Below, piece by piece: positions 31,468 to 40,336 of a stretch of DNA of 64,000 bases. The notes under the pieces are model-generated. The model was not told the DNA's origin. It ran no database searches and worked only from the letters and a program-made list of their open reading frames with translations. Source of the stretch: Streptomyces caelestis (GTDB lineage Bacteria > Actinomycetota > Actinomycetes > Streptomycetales > Streptomycetaceae); NCBI RefSeq assembly GCF_001279005.1, contig NZ_LGCN01000203.1, positions 11,315 through 75,314 on the forward strand, written 5' to 3'. The translations under genes and the position numbers were made by a program. The first letter of the stretch is position 1, and every line of letters begins with the position of its first letter.

Positions 31468-32685
31468 ATGACCGCTATGACCCCCGGCTCGAACATCCCC
31501 CTTCCCACCGCCCGAGTGACGGTGGACGTCTCCGCGCCCGTGCGGCTCGACGTTTCGGGCCTGCTGCTCACCGCCGACGGCAAGGTGCGCTCCGACGACG
31601 ACTTCATCTTCTACAACCAGCCCGCCGGCCCCGGCGTGACCTACCGCTCCGGCGGCGGCGCCACCCCCGACGCCATCACGGTCGACACCACGGCCGTGCC
31701 CCCGGGCATCGAGAAGATCGTCGTCACCGCCAGCCCCGACGCCGCCGGCCAGACCTTCCAGGGCATCGAACCGACCGCCACCCTCCGCAGCGCGGACGAC
31801 AACGCGGTCCTGGCCACGTTCACTCCCCCGCGTCTCGGCGCCGAGACCGCGCTCGTGATCGTCGAGATCTACCTGCGCAACGGCGCCTGGAAGGCCCGCG
31901 CCGTCGGCCAGGGCTACGCCAACGGCCTGGCCGGCATCGCCACCGACTTCGGCGTCACGGTCGAGGAGCCCGCCGCCCAGCCGGTCGCTCCGCCGCCCGC
32001 CCCGCCGATGTCCGTCCCCCAGGCGCCCCCCATGCCCGCCGCCGCGCCCGCCGCGCCCGCCGCGCCCGCCGCGCCCCCGGCCCCGCCCGCCGCCGCCCCC
32101 GGCACCGGGAAGATCAACCTCGACAAGGGCCGGGTCAGCCTGCAGAAGAACCAGACCGTCTCCCTGATGAAGGGCGGCCGGCCGCTGCTCTCCCAGGTCA
32201 GGATGGGCCTCGGCTGGGAACCGGCCTACCGCGGCAAGGACATCGACCTGGACGCCTCGGTCATCGCCTACGGCCCGCAGCGCAACCACATCGACAGCTG
32301 CTACTTCGGCAAGCTGCAGATCGTGAACGGCGCGATCCGGCACTCCGGCGACAACCTCACCGGTGAGGGCGGCGGGGACGACGAGGTGATCACCGTGGAC
32401 CTCGGACGCCTGCCCCAGGAGGTCTCCGGCCTGGTCTTCACGGTCAACTCCTTCTCCGGCCAGAAGTTCACCGAGGTCGCCAAGGCCTACTGCCGCCTGC
32501 TGGACGCCACCACGGGCGAGGAACTGGTCCGCTTCGACCTCACGAGCGCCGAACCGCAGACGGGCGTGATGATGGCGAAGCTGATCCGCCAGTACTCCGG
32601 CGAGTGGGAGATGACCGCGATGGGCGACTTCGTGAAGTCGCGCACGGTACGGGGGATGGTGAAGCCGGCCGGCCAGGCGCTGTAG
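31468..32685 (+). CDS. TerD-family protein with two TerD-like domains
   Basis: A 405-residue cytoplasmic protein. The N-terminal domain (1-170) has LDVSGLLLTADGKVRSDDDF and FYNQPAGPGVTYR, the TerD/CABP calcium-binding signature. A Pro/Ala-rich linker (about 172-215) follows, then a second TerD domain with GRVSLQKNQTVSL, MGLGWEPAYRGKDIDLDASV, GDNLTGEGGGDDEVITVDL and EVAKAYCRLLDATTGEEL. TerD proteins bind calcium and act in tellurite/stress responses; several are common in Streptomyces. The start at 31468 could instead be the ATG at 31477. A strong hairpin separates it from the convergent TetR gene. Confidence 0.87.
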   Translation: MTAMTPGSNIPLPTARVTVDVSAPVRLDVSGLLLTADGKVRSDDDFIFYNQPAGPGVTYRSGGGATPDAITVDTTAVPPGIEKIVVTASPDAAGQTFQGIEPTATLRSADDNAVLATFTPPRLGAETALVIVEIYLRNGAWKARAVGQGYANGLAGIATDFGVTVEEPAAQPVAPPPAPPMSVPQAPPMPAAAPAAPAAPAAPPAPPAAAPGTGKINLDKGRVSLQKNQTVSLMKGGRPLLSQVRMGLGWEPAYRGKDIDLDASVIAYGPQRNHIDSCYFGKLQIVNGAIRHSGDNLTGEGGGDDEVITVDLGRLPQEVSGLVFTVNSFSGQKFTEVAKAYCRLLDATTGEELVRFDLTSAEPQTGVMMAKLIRQYSGEWEMTAMGDFVKSRTVRGMVKPAGQAL

Positions 32686-32702
32686 CCGCCCGGGCAGGCC
32701 GT

Positions 32703-32731
32703 CGGGCGCCCCCGTGGCCAGGGGGCGCCCG
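32703..32731. terminator. Bidirectional terminator between TerD-like and TetR genes
   Basis: Perfect arms CGGGCGCCCCC / GGGGGCGCCCG with a seven-base loop, between convergent genes. Confidence 0.75.
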
Positions 32732-32740
32732 GATTGACGG

Positions 32741-33295
32741 CTACGCCCGCAGCCCCTCCATCAGCAACCCCAGGTACCGGCGGATCTGCGTGCCCTCCCC
32801 GCCCGCCAGCTCCGAGGCCGTCGCGACCCCGTGGGCCAGCCGCAGCACGTCGACGGGCTCGACGTCGCGCCGCAGCACGCCCGCCTCCCGCGCCGCCCCG
32901 ACCAGCCGGTCCACCGCGCTCGTCAGCGGATCGCAGCACCGCGTGCCGCCGTCACCGACGGCGGCGCCCAGCAGCGCCCGCAGCCCCCGGATCCGGAGCA
33001 TCCCGGCGCCGAGTTCGTTCAGCCACTCCACCAGCGCCTCGCCCGGCGGCAGCCGCTCGGCCAGTTCGGCGGCCCGCGCCGCGAGCGACTCGATGCGGTC
33101 GACGTACGCGGCCTCCAGCAGCGCCCGACGGGTCGGGAAGTGCCGGTAGAGCGTGCCGGACCCGACACCCGCCCGCTTGGCGATGTCGTCGAGCGAGGCG
33201 CCCTCGCCGTGCGCGGCGAACGCCTCCACCGCGGCCTCGAGCAACAGCTCGCGATTGCGGCGGGCGTCCGCGCGCATGGACCTGACCTGCGCCAC
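32741..33295 (-). CDS. TetR-family transcriptional regulator
   Basis: A 184-residue repressor. The helix-turn-helix ASLDDIAKRAGVGSGTLYRHFPTRRALLEAAY lies at about residues 33-65 (in parts), preceded by the usual NRELLLEAAVEAFAAHG helix. The ligand domain is short; IRRYLGLLMEGLRA ends it. The GTG at 33295 has GAGGAG six bases upstream; the second GTG at 33298 and an ATG at 33277 are alternatives. The targets are unknown; neighbours on both sides are convergent or end at terminators. Confidence 0.82.
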   Translation of the reverse strand: MAQVRSMRADARRNRELLLEAAVEAFAAHGEGASLDDIAKRAGVGSGTLYRHFPTRRALLEAAYVDRIESLAARAAELAERLPPGEALVEWLNELGAGMLRIRGLRALLGAAVGDGGTRCCDPLTSAVDRLVGAAREAGVLRRDVEPVDVLRLAHGVATASELAGGEGTQIRRYLGLLMEGLRA

Positions 33296-33406
33296 CACCC
33301 ACTCCTCACCCCGGGAACCCTCCCCGTACCCTACCGAGCGGGGAACGGGGAGGGCCCCGGACCGCGGCGGCCCCTCACCGGGCCGGGGTCCGGGCGAGCA
33401 CATCGG

Positions 33407-34864
33407 TCACCGGCGCTTGTGCCGCTTCCACGGCCCGGTGATGGCCAGCATGATGCCCGGTTCCTGGATGTTGGCGTAGAGGGTCCTGCCGTCGGGCGAG
33501 AAGGTGACGCCGGTGAATTCGCTGAACTCCGGCTCCTCCTCGGTGCCGATGTTGAGTTCGTTGCGGGCGATGGGGTAGGTGCGCCCGCTGTCGGTGGCTC
33601 CGAACAGGTGCTGCGCGCCCTCGCCGTCCTCGGCGATGATCAGGCCGCCGTACGGCGAGACGGTGATGTTGTCCGGGCCGTCGAAGGAGCCGTCCCCCGA
33701 CGGGTCCCGGTCGACGCCGAGCAGGACCTTCAGGGTCAGCGTGCGGCGCCTGGGGTCGTAGAACCAGACCTGGCCGTCGTGCCGGACGGGGCTCTCCTCG
33801 CGGGCGTACGAGGAGACGATGTACGCCCCGCCGTCGCCCCACCACATGCCCTCCAGCTTGCGGGCGCGGGTGACCTCGCCGGCCGCGAACTGCTCGCGCA
33901 CGGCGACGGTCCGCGCGTCGCGGTCGGGCACGTCCACCCAGTCGACGCCGTACACCGTGCCGGTCCTCGTGGCGCGGGAGAGGTCGTCGACGTACCGGCC
34001 GCCGGAGTCGTAGCACTTGGGCGCCTGGAGGACGCCGGCGTCGTCGGCGAGGGTGCGGAGCGTGCCGGGGCCGTAGCGGAAGCCCTCCGGCGGGGTCCAG
34101 CGGTAGAACAGGCCGTTGGGCTCGTCGGCGTCCTCGGTGAGGTAGGCGTGGCCGCGCTTGGAGTCGATGACGACGGCCTCGTGGTCGTAACGCCCGAAGA
34201 ACTTCAGCGGCTTGGGGTCGCGGTTGGCGCGCCGGTCGGCGGGGTCGACCTCGAAGACGTAGCCGTGGTCCTTGGTCATGCCGTTCTCGCCGGCCCGGTC
34301 GGAGTTCTCCTCGCAGGTGAGCCAGGTGCCCCACGGGGTGGTGCCGCCCGCGCAGTTCTGGGCGGTGCCGGCGATGCCGACCCACTCGGCGACGCCGCCG
34401 TCGGGGCGCACCTCGACCACCGTGCAGCCGCCGGGCGCGGCCGGGTCGTAGACCAGGCCCTCGACGAGCGGGACGGGGAACTCCCGTTCGTCGCGCGGGC
34501 CGTCCATCTCGTGGTTGTTGACCAGGAGGGTGCTGCCGCGCGGTCCGGGGAAGGCGGCCGTTCCGTCGTGGTCGGCGGGCGTGAACTCGCCGGATTCCAG
34601 GCGGGTCCTGCCGCTGTGGGTGAGCACGCGGTAGGTGAACCCGGCGGGCAGGGCGAGGATGCCGTCCGGGTCCGCGACGAGCGGTCCGTACCCGACCCCG
34701 CCGTGCCGTCCGGCCGCTTCCCCGTGCCCTTCGTCCGCGCTCTCGGTGTCGGCGGTCGCGAGGGCGTGGGGTGCGGAGGCGAGGGCGGCCACACTGCCCG
34801 CCAGCGCGACACCGGCGCCGGCGATCGCGGACGTTCTGGCGAAGTCCCTGCGGGTGAGCGACAT
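33407..34864 (-). CDS. Tat-exported PhoX-family phosphatase (DUF839)
   Basis: A 485-residue secreted protein with a twin-arginine signal (MSLTRRDFARTS, then hydrophobic stretch and ALA cleavage site). The mature part is a PhoX/DUF839 beta-propeller: LPAGFTYRVLTHSG, LLVNNHEMDGPRDEREFP, TWLTCEENSDRAG, KRGHAYLTEDADEPNGLF, MWWGDGGAYIVSSYA, FDGPDNITVSPYGGLIIAEDG and FSPDGRTLYANIQEPG (each in the family pattern). PhoX enzymes are calcium/iron phosphomonoesterases that release phosphate from organic esters under starvation. Candidate PHO-box repeats lie upstream. Confidence 0.87.
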   Translation of the reverse strand: MSLTRRDFARTSAIAGAGVALAGSVAALASAPHALATADTESADEGHGEAAGRHGGVGYGPLVADPDGILALPAGFTYRVLTHSGRTRLESGEFTPADHDGTAAFPGPRGSTLLVNNHEMDGPRDEREFPVPLVEGLVYDPAAPGGCTVVEVRPDGGVAEWVGIAGTAQNCAGGTTPWGTWLTCEENSDRAGENGMTKDHGYVFEVDPADRRANRDPKPLKFFGRYDHEAVVIDSKRGHAYLTEDADEPNGLFYRWTPPEGFRYGPGTLRTLADDAGVLQAPKCYDSGGRYVDDLSRATRTGTVYGVDWVDVPDRDARTVAVREQFAAGEVTRARKLEGMWWGDGGAYIVSSYAREESPVRHDGQVWFYDPRRRTLTLKVLLGVDRDPSGDGSFDGPDNITVSPYGGLIIAEDGEGAQHLFGATDSGRTYPIARNELNIGTEEEPEFSEFTGVTFSPDGRTLYANIQEPGIMLAITGPWKRHKRR

Positions 34865-34931
34865 GCTGTCTCCTGTGACGTGGCTGGGCCGTGGAGGGTG
34901 GCGAACCCCGTGCGCCCGCCACGCTCCCGCC

Positions 34932-34987
34932 CGCGCCTGAACGCCGGCTGAACACCGAGGGTCACGGGAGTTCTCCCTTCCGTGAAC
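34932..34987 (-). promoter_or_regulatory. Candidate PHO box before phoX
   Basis: On the - strand GTTCAGCCGGC and GTTCAGGCGCG are adjacent 11-base direct repeats (34932-34953), with a further GTTCACGGAAG at 34977-34987. Streptomyces PhoP boxes are 11-base direct repeats starting G(G/T)TCA, so the match is in period and core. Confidence 0.5.
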
Positions 34988-35009
34988 CGCGCGGGTCCCG
35001 CCGCGGAGC

Positions 35010-36446
35010 TCAGCCCCCGTGCTGCGACCGCGCCTTGAACGCGGCCTTCCGCGCTTCCTTGGCGATCCGCTTGTCGGGGTGCAGCCGCCCCATGGCCTCC
35101 AGCACGTCCGCGGTGGCCGGGTGCTCCACCCGCCAGGCCGTGTCGAAGAAGCCGCTGTGCTGCCGTGCGAGTCCCTCCACCAGGGAGCGCAGCTCCTCGG
35201 AGTTGCCCTCGGCGGCGAGCTGGGCGGCGACCGTGTCGACGGTCAGCCAGAAGATCAGGGCCTCGGACGGCGGCGGCACGTCGCTCACCCCGTGCTCGGC
35301 CAGCCACACCCGGGCCAGCCCGCCGAGTTCGGGATCGTCCAGCACCTCCCGCAGCGCGGGCTCCGCCGCCGTGCCGACCAGCGACAGCGCCTGCTGGCAC
35401 CGCAGCCGCCGCAGCGGCGCGCCCTGGTCCGCCCCGCGTGCCGCGGCCAGCAACTCGCGCGCGGCCCGGAGCGGATCACGCCGGTGCAGCCACTGCTCGG
35501 TCTCCGCGTGGGCGGCGGCCGGCGGGAAGGCGGCCGTGCCGTCGAGCAGCGCGTCCGCGCCCTTGTCCACGAGGTCGCCCACGGCCGGCGCCTCGAATCC
35601 GGCCTCCAGCAGCCGGGCGCGCAGTCCGTACAGTCCGAGCGGGGTCAGCCGGACCATGCCGTACCGGGAGACGTCGGTGTCGTCGACCGGCGCGGCGGGC
35701 TCCTCGTCGGCGTCGGCCATCAGCGCCTCGTCCACCGGCCGGTACTCCACGAGTCCGACCGGCTCCAGCATCCGGAACTGGTCGTCCAGCCGCATCATGG
35801 CGTCGGACACCTGCTCCAGGACGTCGTCGGTGGGCTCGGTCATGTCACCGGGCACGATCACCGACGCGGCCAGCGCGGGCAACGGCACCATCGCGTCGTC
35901 GGCGCCCTCGCCGCCCGCGGTCAGCAGGTAGAGGTTGCCGAGCACCCCGTCCAGGAACTCCGCCTCGGCCTCCGGATCCCAGTCCAGCGCGTCGAGATCG
36001 ATCTCCCCGGACCCCTCCCCCTCGGCGATGGCGTCGACCAGCCCGCCCAGGTCGGGAACGCTCGCGTCGCCGAGCACCGTCTCCAGGGCCGCGCGCCACA
36101 CCCCGAGCACGTCCCGCGGCGATCCGCCGGTGAGCAGCGCCAGACCGTCCCCCGCGGCGACGGTCCCCTCCTCCTCGTCGACCACCTCGACGAGTCCGGC
36201 GTCCACGGCGACGCGCCAGGCCTCACTGGCGTCGGCCGCGGCGTCCTCCCCGGTCAGGCCCAGCTCCGCGGCGGCCGCCGGCAGCTGTTCGTCGACGAGC
36301 CCGGCGCCGGCGTCGACCCGGGTGTCCGGCCCGGCCCAGCGGGCGAGCCCGGCAGCCCGGGAGAGCAGGGGGGTGGACAGGGCGTCGCGCGCCAGCTCCG
36401 CTTCGGGACGCAGCCGCGCAGGCGGCAGGATGGAGCTGTCTGACAT
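35010..36446 (-). CDS. Conserved hypothetical protein, acidic alpha-helical
   Basis: A 478-residue cytoplasmic, acidic protein rich in Ala, Leu and Glu, with no signal or membrane span. I know it only as a conserved Streptomyces gene next to the PhoX gene. The N-terminal ~120 residues contain helix-rich segments with VDEQLPAAAAELGLTGED, the middle has an acidic stretch (VDEALMADADEEPAAPVDDT) and the C-terminal half (LRRLRCQQALSLVGTAAEPALREVLDD onwards, in parts) resembles HEAT-like helical repeats. AGGAGA precedes the ATG at 36446. No function can be assigned. Confidence 0.75.
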   Translation of the reverse strand: MSDSSILPPARLRPEAELARDALSTPLLSRAAGLARWAGPDTRVDAGAGLVDEQLPAAAAELGLTGEDAAADASEAWRVAVDAGLVEVVDEEEGTVAAGDGLALLTGGSPRDVLGVWRAALETVLGDASVPDLGGLVDAIAEGEGSGEIDLDALDWDPEAEAEFLDGVLGNLYLLTAGGEGADDAMVPLPALAASVIVPGDMTEPTDDVLEQVSDAMMRLDDQFRMLEPVGLVEYRPVDEALMADADEEPAAPVDDTDVSRYGMVRLTPLGLYGLRARLLEAGFEAPAVGDLVDKGADALLDGTAAFPPAAAHAETEQWLHRRDPLRAARELLAAARGADQGAPLRRLRCQQALSLVGTAAEPALREVLDDPELGGLARVWLAEHGVSDVPPPSEALIFWLTVDTVAAQLAAEGNSEELRSLVEGLARQHSGFFDTAWRVEHPATADVLEAMGRLHPDKRIAKEARKAAFKARSQHGG

Positions 36447-36629
36447 CGGCTGTTTCTCCTAGGGCCGTTAACCACTCGGCCGCTCAGCCTAGACGGATTT
36501 CCACCCATGCCGCCCGCTTCATCTCCCCGTCAGCGGCCGTACCTGGCCGAAACCTTGACAAGTGACCTGGTCCGACAGGAGATTGACGCGCGTAGAAGAG
36601 GGTGGGTCACACGTTCCGGAGGGAATCCG

Positions 36630-38453
36630 TTGCCGAGAAAGTCCGCGCGTCTCGCCGCGCTCACCGTCGCCGCCGCATGCTCCGCGGCATCCGCCGTCGT
36701 CCTCACGTCCCCCGCGCACGCCGACACGGTGCGCATCCATGACGTCCAGGGCGACACCCGCACCTCGCCGCTGGCCGGCGAACAGGTCACCGGTGTGACC
36801 GGCATCGTCACCGGCGTCCGCACCTACGGCTCGTCCCGCGGCTTCTGGATCCAGGACCCCGCCCCGGACGCCGACCCGGCCACCAGCGAGGGCGTCTTCG
36901 TCTTCACGAGCTCCACCCCCAAGGGGGTCGCGGTGGGCGACGCCGTCACGGTCTCGGGCACGGTCTCGGAGTACGTCCCGGGAGGCGCCTCCTCGGGCAA
37001 CCAGTCCCTGACGGAGATCGTCCGCCCCACCTTCACGGTCACCTCGAGCGGCAACCCGCTGCCCGCCCCCACGGCCGTCACCGCGCGCTCCGTCCCCGCC
37101 GCGTACGCCCCCGCGGGCGACCCGGCGGCGAACGGCTCGATCAACGCGCTGCCCCTGCGCCCCACGCAGTACGCCCTGGACCTGTACGAGTCCCTGGAGG
37201 GCATGAACGTCCAGGTCTCCGACGCCCGCGTGGTGGGCGCCACCGACCCGTACACCGAACTCTGGGTCACGGTGAAGCCCCACGAGCACCGCAACCACCG
37301 GGGCGGCACGGTCTACGGCTCCTACGACGCCCGGAACACCGGCCGCCTCCAGATCCAGTCCCTGGGCAAGGCGTCCGACTTCCCCGACGCGAACGTCGGC
37401 GACACCCTCGCCGGGAAGACCACGGGCCCCCTGGACTACAACCAGTTCGGCGGCTACACCCTCGTGGCCGACGAGCTGGGCGCCCTCGCCTCCGCGGACC
37501 TCCGGCGCGAGACCACCCGCGCCCAGCGCTCCACCGAACTGGCGATCGCGACCTACAACGTCGAGAACCTCGACCCCTCGGACGACACCTTCGCCGCCCA
37601 CGCCGCCGCGATCGTGGACAACCTCAAGTCCCCCGACATCGTGTCCCTGGAGGAGATCCAGGACAACAACGGCGCCGTCGACGACGGCACGGTCGCCGCC
37701 GACCGGACGATGACCGCGCTGATCGACGCCGTCGAGGCGGCGGGCGGCCCCCGCTACGACTGGCGCTCCGTCGACCCCGCCGACAAGCAGGACGGCGGCC
37801 AGCCGGGCGGCAACATCCGCCAGGCCTTCCTCTTCAACCCCGCACGCGTCTCGTTCACCGACCGTCCGGGCGGCGACGCCACCACGGCCACCGGTGTCAC
37901 GAAGATCCGCGGCAAGGCGGCCCTGACCCTCTCCCCCGGTCGCGTCGACCCGACGTCCGAGGCCTTCGACGACAGCCGCAAGCCGCTCGCGGGCGAGTTC
38001 GCCTTCCGGGGCCGCACGGTCATCGTCATCGCCAACCACTTCGCGTCGAAGGGCGGCGACCAGGGCCTGACCTCCCAGTACCAGCCCCCGTCCCGCAGCT
38101 CGGAGACCCAGCGCCACCTCCAGGCCGAGGCGGTCCACGACTTCACGGCGAAGATCCTCAAGACCCAGAAGAACGCCGACGTGGTGGCCCTGGGCGACAT
38201 CAACGACTTCGAGTTCTCCAGGACGACCGAACTCCTCGAGGGCCGGGGCGCCCTCTGGTCGGCGATCAAGTCCCTTCCCCGGTCCGAGCGTTACTCGTAC
38301 GTCTACCAGGGCGACAGCCAGGTCCTGGACCAGATCCTGATCAGTCCGTCCATCCGCCGCGGCGCCTTCACGTACGACAGCGTGCACATCAACGCGGAGT
38401 TCCACGACCAGATCAGCGACCACGACCCGCAGGTGCTCCGCTTCCGGCCGTGA
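36630..38453 (+). CDS. Large secreted endonuclease/exonuclease/phosphatase-family protein
   Basis: A 607-residue secreted protein starting at a TTG (36630) that has GGAGGG seven bases before it and begins a clear signal peptide (SARLAALTVAAACSAASAVVL, AHA cleavage). The N-terminal ~220 residues carry an OB-fold nucleic-acid-binding part (VTGVTGIVTGVRTYGSSRGFWIQD, in parts). The catalytic EEP domain follows: IATYNVENLDPSDD, VSLEEIQDNNGAVDDG, VIVIANHFASKGGDQ, VVALGDINDFEFS and the final SDHDPQVLRFRP. This layout is that of ExeM/NucH-type extracellular nucleases. It could recover phosphate from DNA beside the PhoX phosphatase. Confidence 0.85.
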   Translation: MPRKSARLAALTVAAACSAASAVVLTSPAHADTVRIHDVQGDTRTSPLAGEQVTGVTGIVTGVRTYGSSRGFWIQDPAPDADPATSEGVFVFTSSTPKGVAVGDAVTVSGTVSEYVPGGASSGNQSLTEIVRPTFTVTSSGNPLPAPTAVTARSVPAAYAPAGDPAANGSINALPLRPTQYALDLYESLEGMNVQVSDARVVGATDPYTELWVTVKPHEHRNHRGGTVYGSYDARNTGRLQIQSLGKASDFPDANVGDTLAGKTTGPLDYNQFGGYTLVADELGALASADLRRETTRAQRSTELAIATYNVENLDPSDDTFAAHAAAIVDNLKSPDIVSLEEIQDNNGAVDDGTVAADRTMTALIDAVEAAGGPRYDWRSVDPADKQDGGQPGGNIRQAFLFNPARVSFTDRPGGDATTATGVTKIRGKAALTLSPGRVDPTSEAFDDSRKPLAGEFAFRGRTVIVIANHFASKGGDQGLTSQYQPPSRSSETQRHLQAEAVHDFTAKILKTQKNADVVALGDINDFEFSRTTELLEGRGALWSAIKSLPRSERYSYVYQGDSQVLDQILISPSIRRGAFTYDSVHINAEFHDQISDHDPQVLRFRP

Positions 38454-38473
38454 CGAACGGCCGCCCACGGCGA

Positions 38474-38513
38474 CGAGGGGACGGCGCGGGGGTGCCCCCG
38501 CGCCGTCCCCTCG
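38474..38513. terminator. Strong bidirectional terminator
   Basis: Nineteen-base perfect arms (CGAGGGGACGGCGCGGGGG and its complement) with a two-base turn, midway between convergent genes. Confidence 0.85.
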
Positions 38514-38541
38514 GGCGGGCCCGCGCCACGGGCCCGCCGCC

Positions 38542-38904
38542 TCAACAGCGGTGGCGCCGCACCATCACCGCACCCGTGACGAGCGCGATCACCGCGCCGG
38601 CGATCGCCGCCGGCTTGCGGTACCGCGCCCCGGCCTTCCCGGCGTGCGCCGCACTGCTCCGCATCTGCACGGTCATCGCCCCGGCCCGGTCCCGCAGGTC
38701 CTCGGCCTTCGCCCGCGCCCTCCCCTTGACGTCCATCTTCCCGGCCAGCTCCTCGACGGTGTCGCCGAGTTCGTGACGCGTCCGCTCGATCTGCCGCCGC
38801 AGCTCGTCCGGCCCCTTGGCCCCCCGCCCCGTCGCCGCGGCCTCCGCGTCCGGGTCCACGTGGGCCCCCGCCGGGGACCCCGCGCGCCTCACGTCGTGCG
38901 TCAT
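38542..38904 (-). CDS. DUF3618 membrane-anchored protein
   Basis: A 120-residue protein with the DUF3618 signature DELRRQIERTRHELGDTVEEL near residue 33-53 (amphipathic helix), a basic middle, and one C-terminal membrane span (PAAIAGAVIALVTGAVMV). Its start overlaps the stop of the holin-like gene. Such pairs are common in actinobacteria and may form an envelope-stress or membrane-curvature module; the function is unknown. Confidence 0.8.
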   Translation of the reverse strand: MTHDVRRAGSPAGAHVDPDAEAAATGRGAKGPDELRRQIERTRHELGDTVEELAGKMDVKGRARAKAEDLRDRAGAMTVQMRSSAAHAGKAGARYRKPAAIAGAVIALVTGAVMVRRHRC

Positions 38905-39317
38905 CGGTGCGCCCTTTCCTTGATCTCCTCGACATCGGCCTTCACGCTGCCCATGGTCCGTTCGGGCTTGGGCGGCGTGGCCCGGCGCAACTGCCCGCGA
39001 CCGGCAAGAGCGAGCACACCGGCGATGGCGAACAGCAGTCCCGTGACGATGAGCGCCGCCGCCCACAGCGGCAGCACCAGGTCCAGCGCGGCGACGACCG
39101 TGCCGGCCAGCGCGAGCAGTCCCGCATAGCCGAACGCCCCCGCCGCACCCAGCATCCCGCCGCCGCGCCCCGCGCGACGCCCCTTCTCCGCCAGTTCCTC
39201 CTTGGCGAGCGCCACTTCCTGGCGTGCGAGCCGGGAGATCTGTTCGGTGGCCTGTCCGACGAGCTCACCCACGCTGTGCTCGTCGCGAACCGGCCGTCGC
39301 TCGATGGTTCCGGTCAC
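38901..39317 (-). CDS. Phage-holin-superfamily-like membrane protein (actinobacterial housekeeping type)
   Basis: A 138-residue protein with an N-terminal amphipathic region VGELVGQATEQISRLARQEV and two membrane spans (LGAAGAFGYAGLLALAGTVV and LWAAALIVTGLLFAIAGVLAL). It belongs to the Holin_3_6-like family (DUF1469 type), chromosomal and not evidence of a phage. The GTG at 39317 follows GGAGAGGAGG. The C-terminus is charged and cytoplasmic. Confidence 0.8.
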   Translation of the reverse strand: MTGTIERRPVRDEHSVGELVGQATEQISRLARQEVALAKEELAEKGRRAGRGGGMLGAAGAFGYAGLLALAGTVVAALDLVLPLWAAALIVTGLLFAIAGVLALAGRGQLRRATPPKPERTMGSVKADVEEIKERAHR

Positions 39318-39448
39318 GATGCGCCTCCTCTCCTGTCGGAGCACCCGAGTACCCCCACCGTCCCGGCGTTATCCATAAAGCAACGCTTACCCATACCGGA
39401 CACTACATTTAAGTAGAACTTCACGAGCCGTCGGCAAACACTACCCCC

Positions 39449-40336
39449 ATGACCCCACCCCTCGGCCGCACCCTGTGCGCGATGATCACCCCGTTCACCC
39501 CCGCCGGCGCCCTCGACCTGGACGGCGCCCAGCACCTGGCCGACCACCTGGTCGCCCAGGGCTGCGACGGCCTGGTCCTCTCGGGGACGACGGGCGAGTC
39601 CCCCACCACCACCGACGCGGAGAAGTCGTCCCTCGTCGAGGCGGTGCGCGAGGCCGTCGGCACCCGGGCGACGATCGTCGCCGGCGTCGGCACTCCCGAC
39701 ACCGCCCACACCGCGGAACTGGCCCGCGGGGCGGAGAAGGCCGGCGCGGACGCCCTCCTCGTGACGGCCCCGTACTACAGCAGACCCCCGCAGGACGCGG
39801 TCGAGGCCCACTTCCTCGACGTCGCGAAGGCCACGGCCCTCCCCCTGGTCCTGTACGACATCCCGTCCCGCACCGGAGTCCGGATCGCACCGGACACCCT
39901 TCTGCGCCTGGCGGAGCACCCCCGCGTCCGGGCGGTCAAGGACTGCTCGTACGACTTCCTGGCCGCCCAGAGGGTCATGTCCCGCACCGGCCTCGCGTAC
40001 TACGCGGGCTGCGACGAACACAACCTGGCCCTCTACGCGGTGGGCGCCGCCGGCTGCGTCAGCACGGTCGCCAACGTGGTCCCGGCCCACATCCGCGCCG
40101 TCCTGGACGCCTTCGACGCGGGCGACACCGCCCGGGCGGCGCACCTCCAGCAGCGGGCGACCCCCCTCATCGAGGCGATGACGGCGAACGGCCTCCCCGG
40201 CGCGGTCACCGCGAAGGCCCTCCTCACCGCCCTGAACCTCCCCGCGGGCCCGCTCCGCCCACCGCTGAGGCCCGCCGGCCGGCACACGGCCGACGGGCTC
40301 AGGGCGGTGCACGAGGACCTGACCGGGACCGGCTAG
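39449..40336 (+). CDS. dapA: 4-hydroxy-tetrahydrodipicolinate synthase
   Basis: Condenses aspartate semialdehyde with pyruvate, the first step of the lysine/diaminopimelate branch. The 295-residue barrel has the diagnostic GLVLSGTTGESPTT loop, VTAPYYSRPPQD with the proton-relay Tyr, YDIPSRTGVRI with the substrate Arg, and the Schiff-base lysine in RAVKDCSYD (~160). These distinguish it from the two sugar-acid paralogues in this window. It is monocistronic; the upstream 130 bases are relatively AT-rich and should contain its promoter. Another dap gene, dapD, lies 2 kb away on the other strand. Confidence 0.9.
   Translation: MTPPLGRTLCAMITPFTPAGALDLDGAQHLADHLVAQGCDGLVLSGTTGESPTTTDAEKSSLVEAVREAVGTRATIVAGVGTPDTAHTAELARGAEKAGADALLVTAPYYSRPPQDAVEAHFLDVAKATALPLVLYDIPSRTGVRIAPDTLLRLAEHPRVRAVKDCSYDFLAAQRVMSRTGLAYYAGCDEHNLALYAVGAAGCVSTVANVVPAHIRAVLDAFDAGDTARAAHLQQRATPLIEAMTANGLPGAVTAKALLTALNLPAGPLRPPLRPAGRHTADGLRAVHEDLTGTG

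Noticed and set aside
38901..39317. Prophage evidence from a holin-like gene
   Set aside because: This family is chromosomal in actinobacteria, paired with DUF3618, and no phage genes are nearby.
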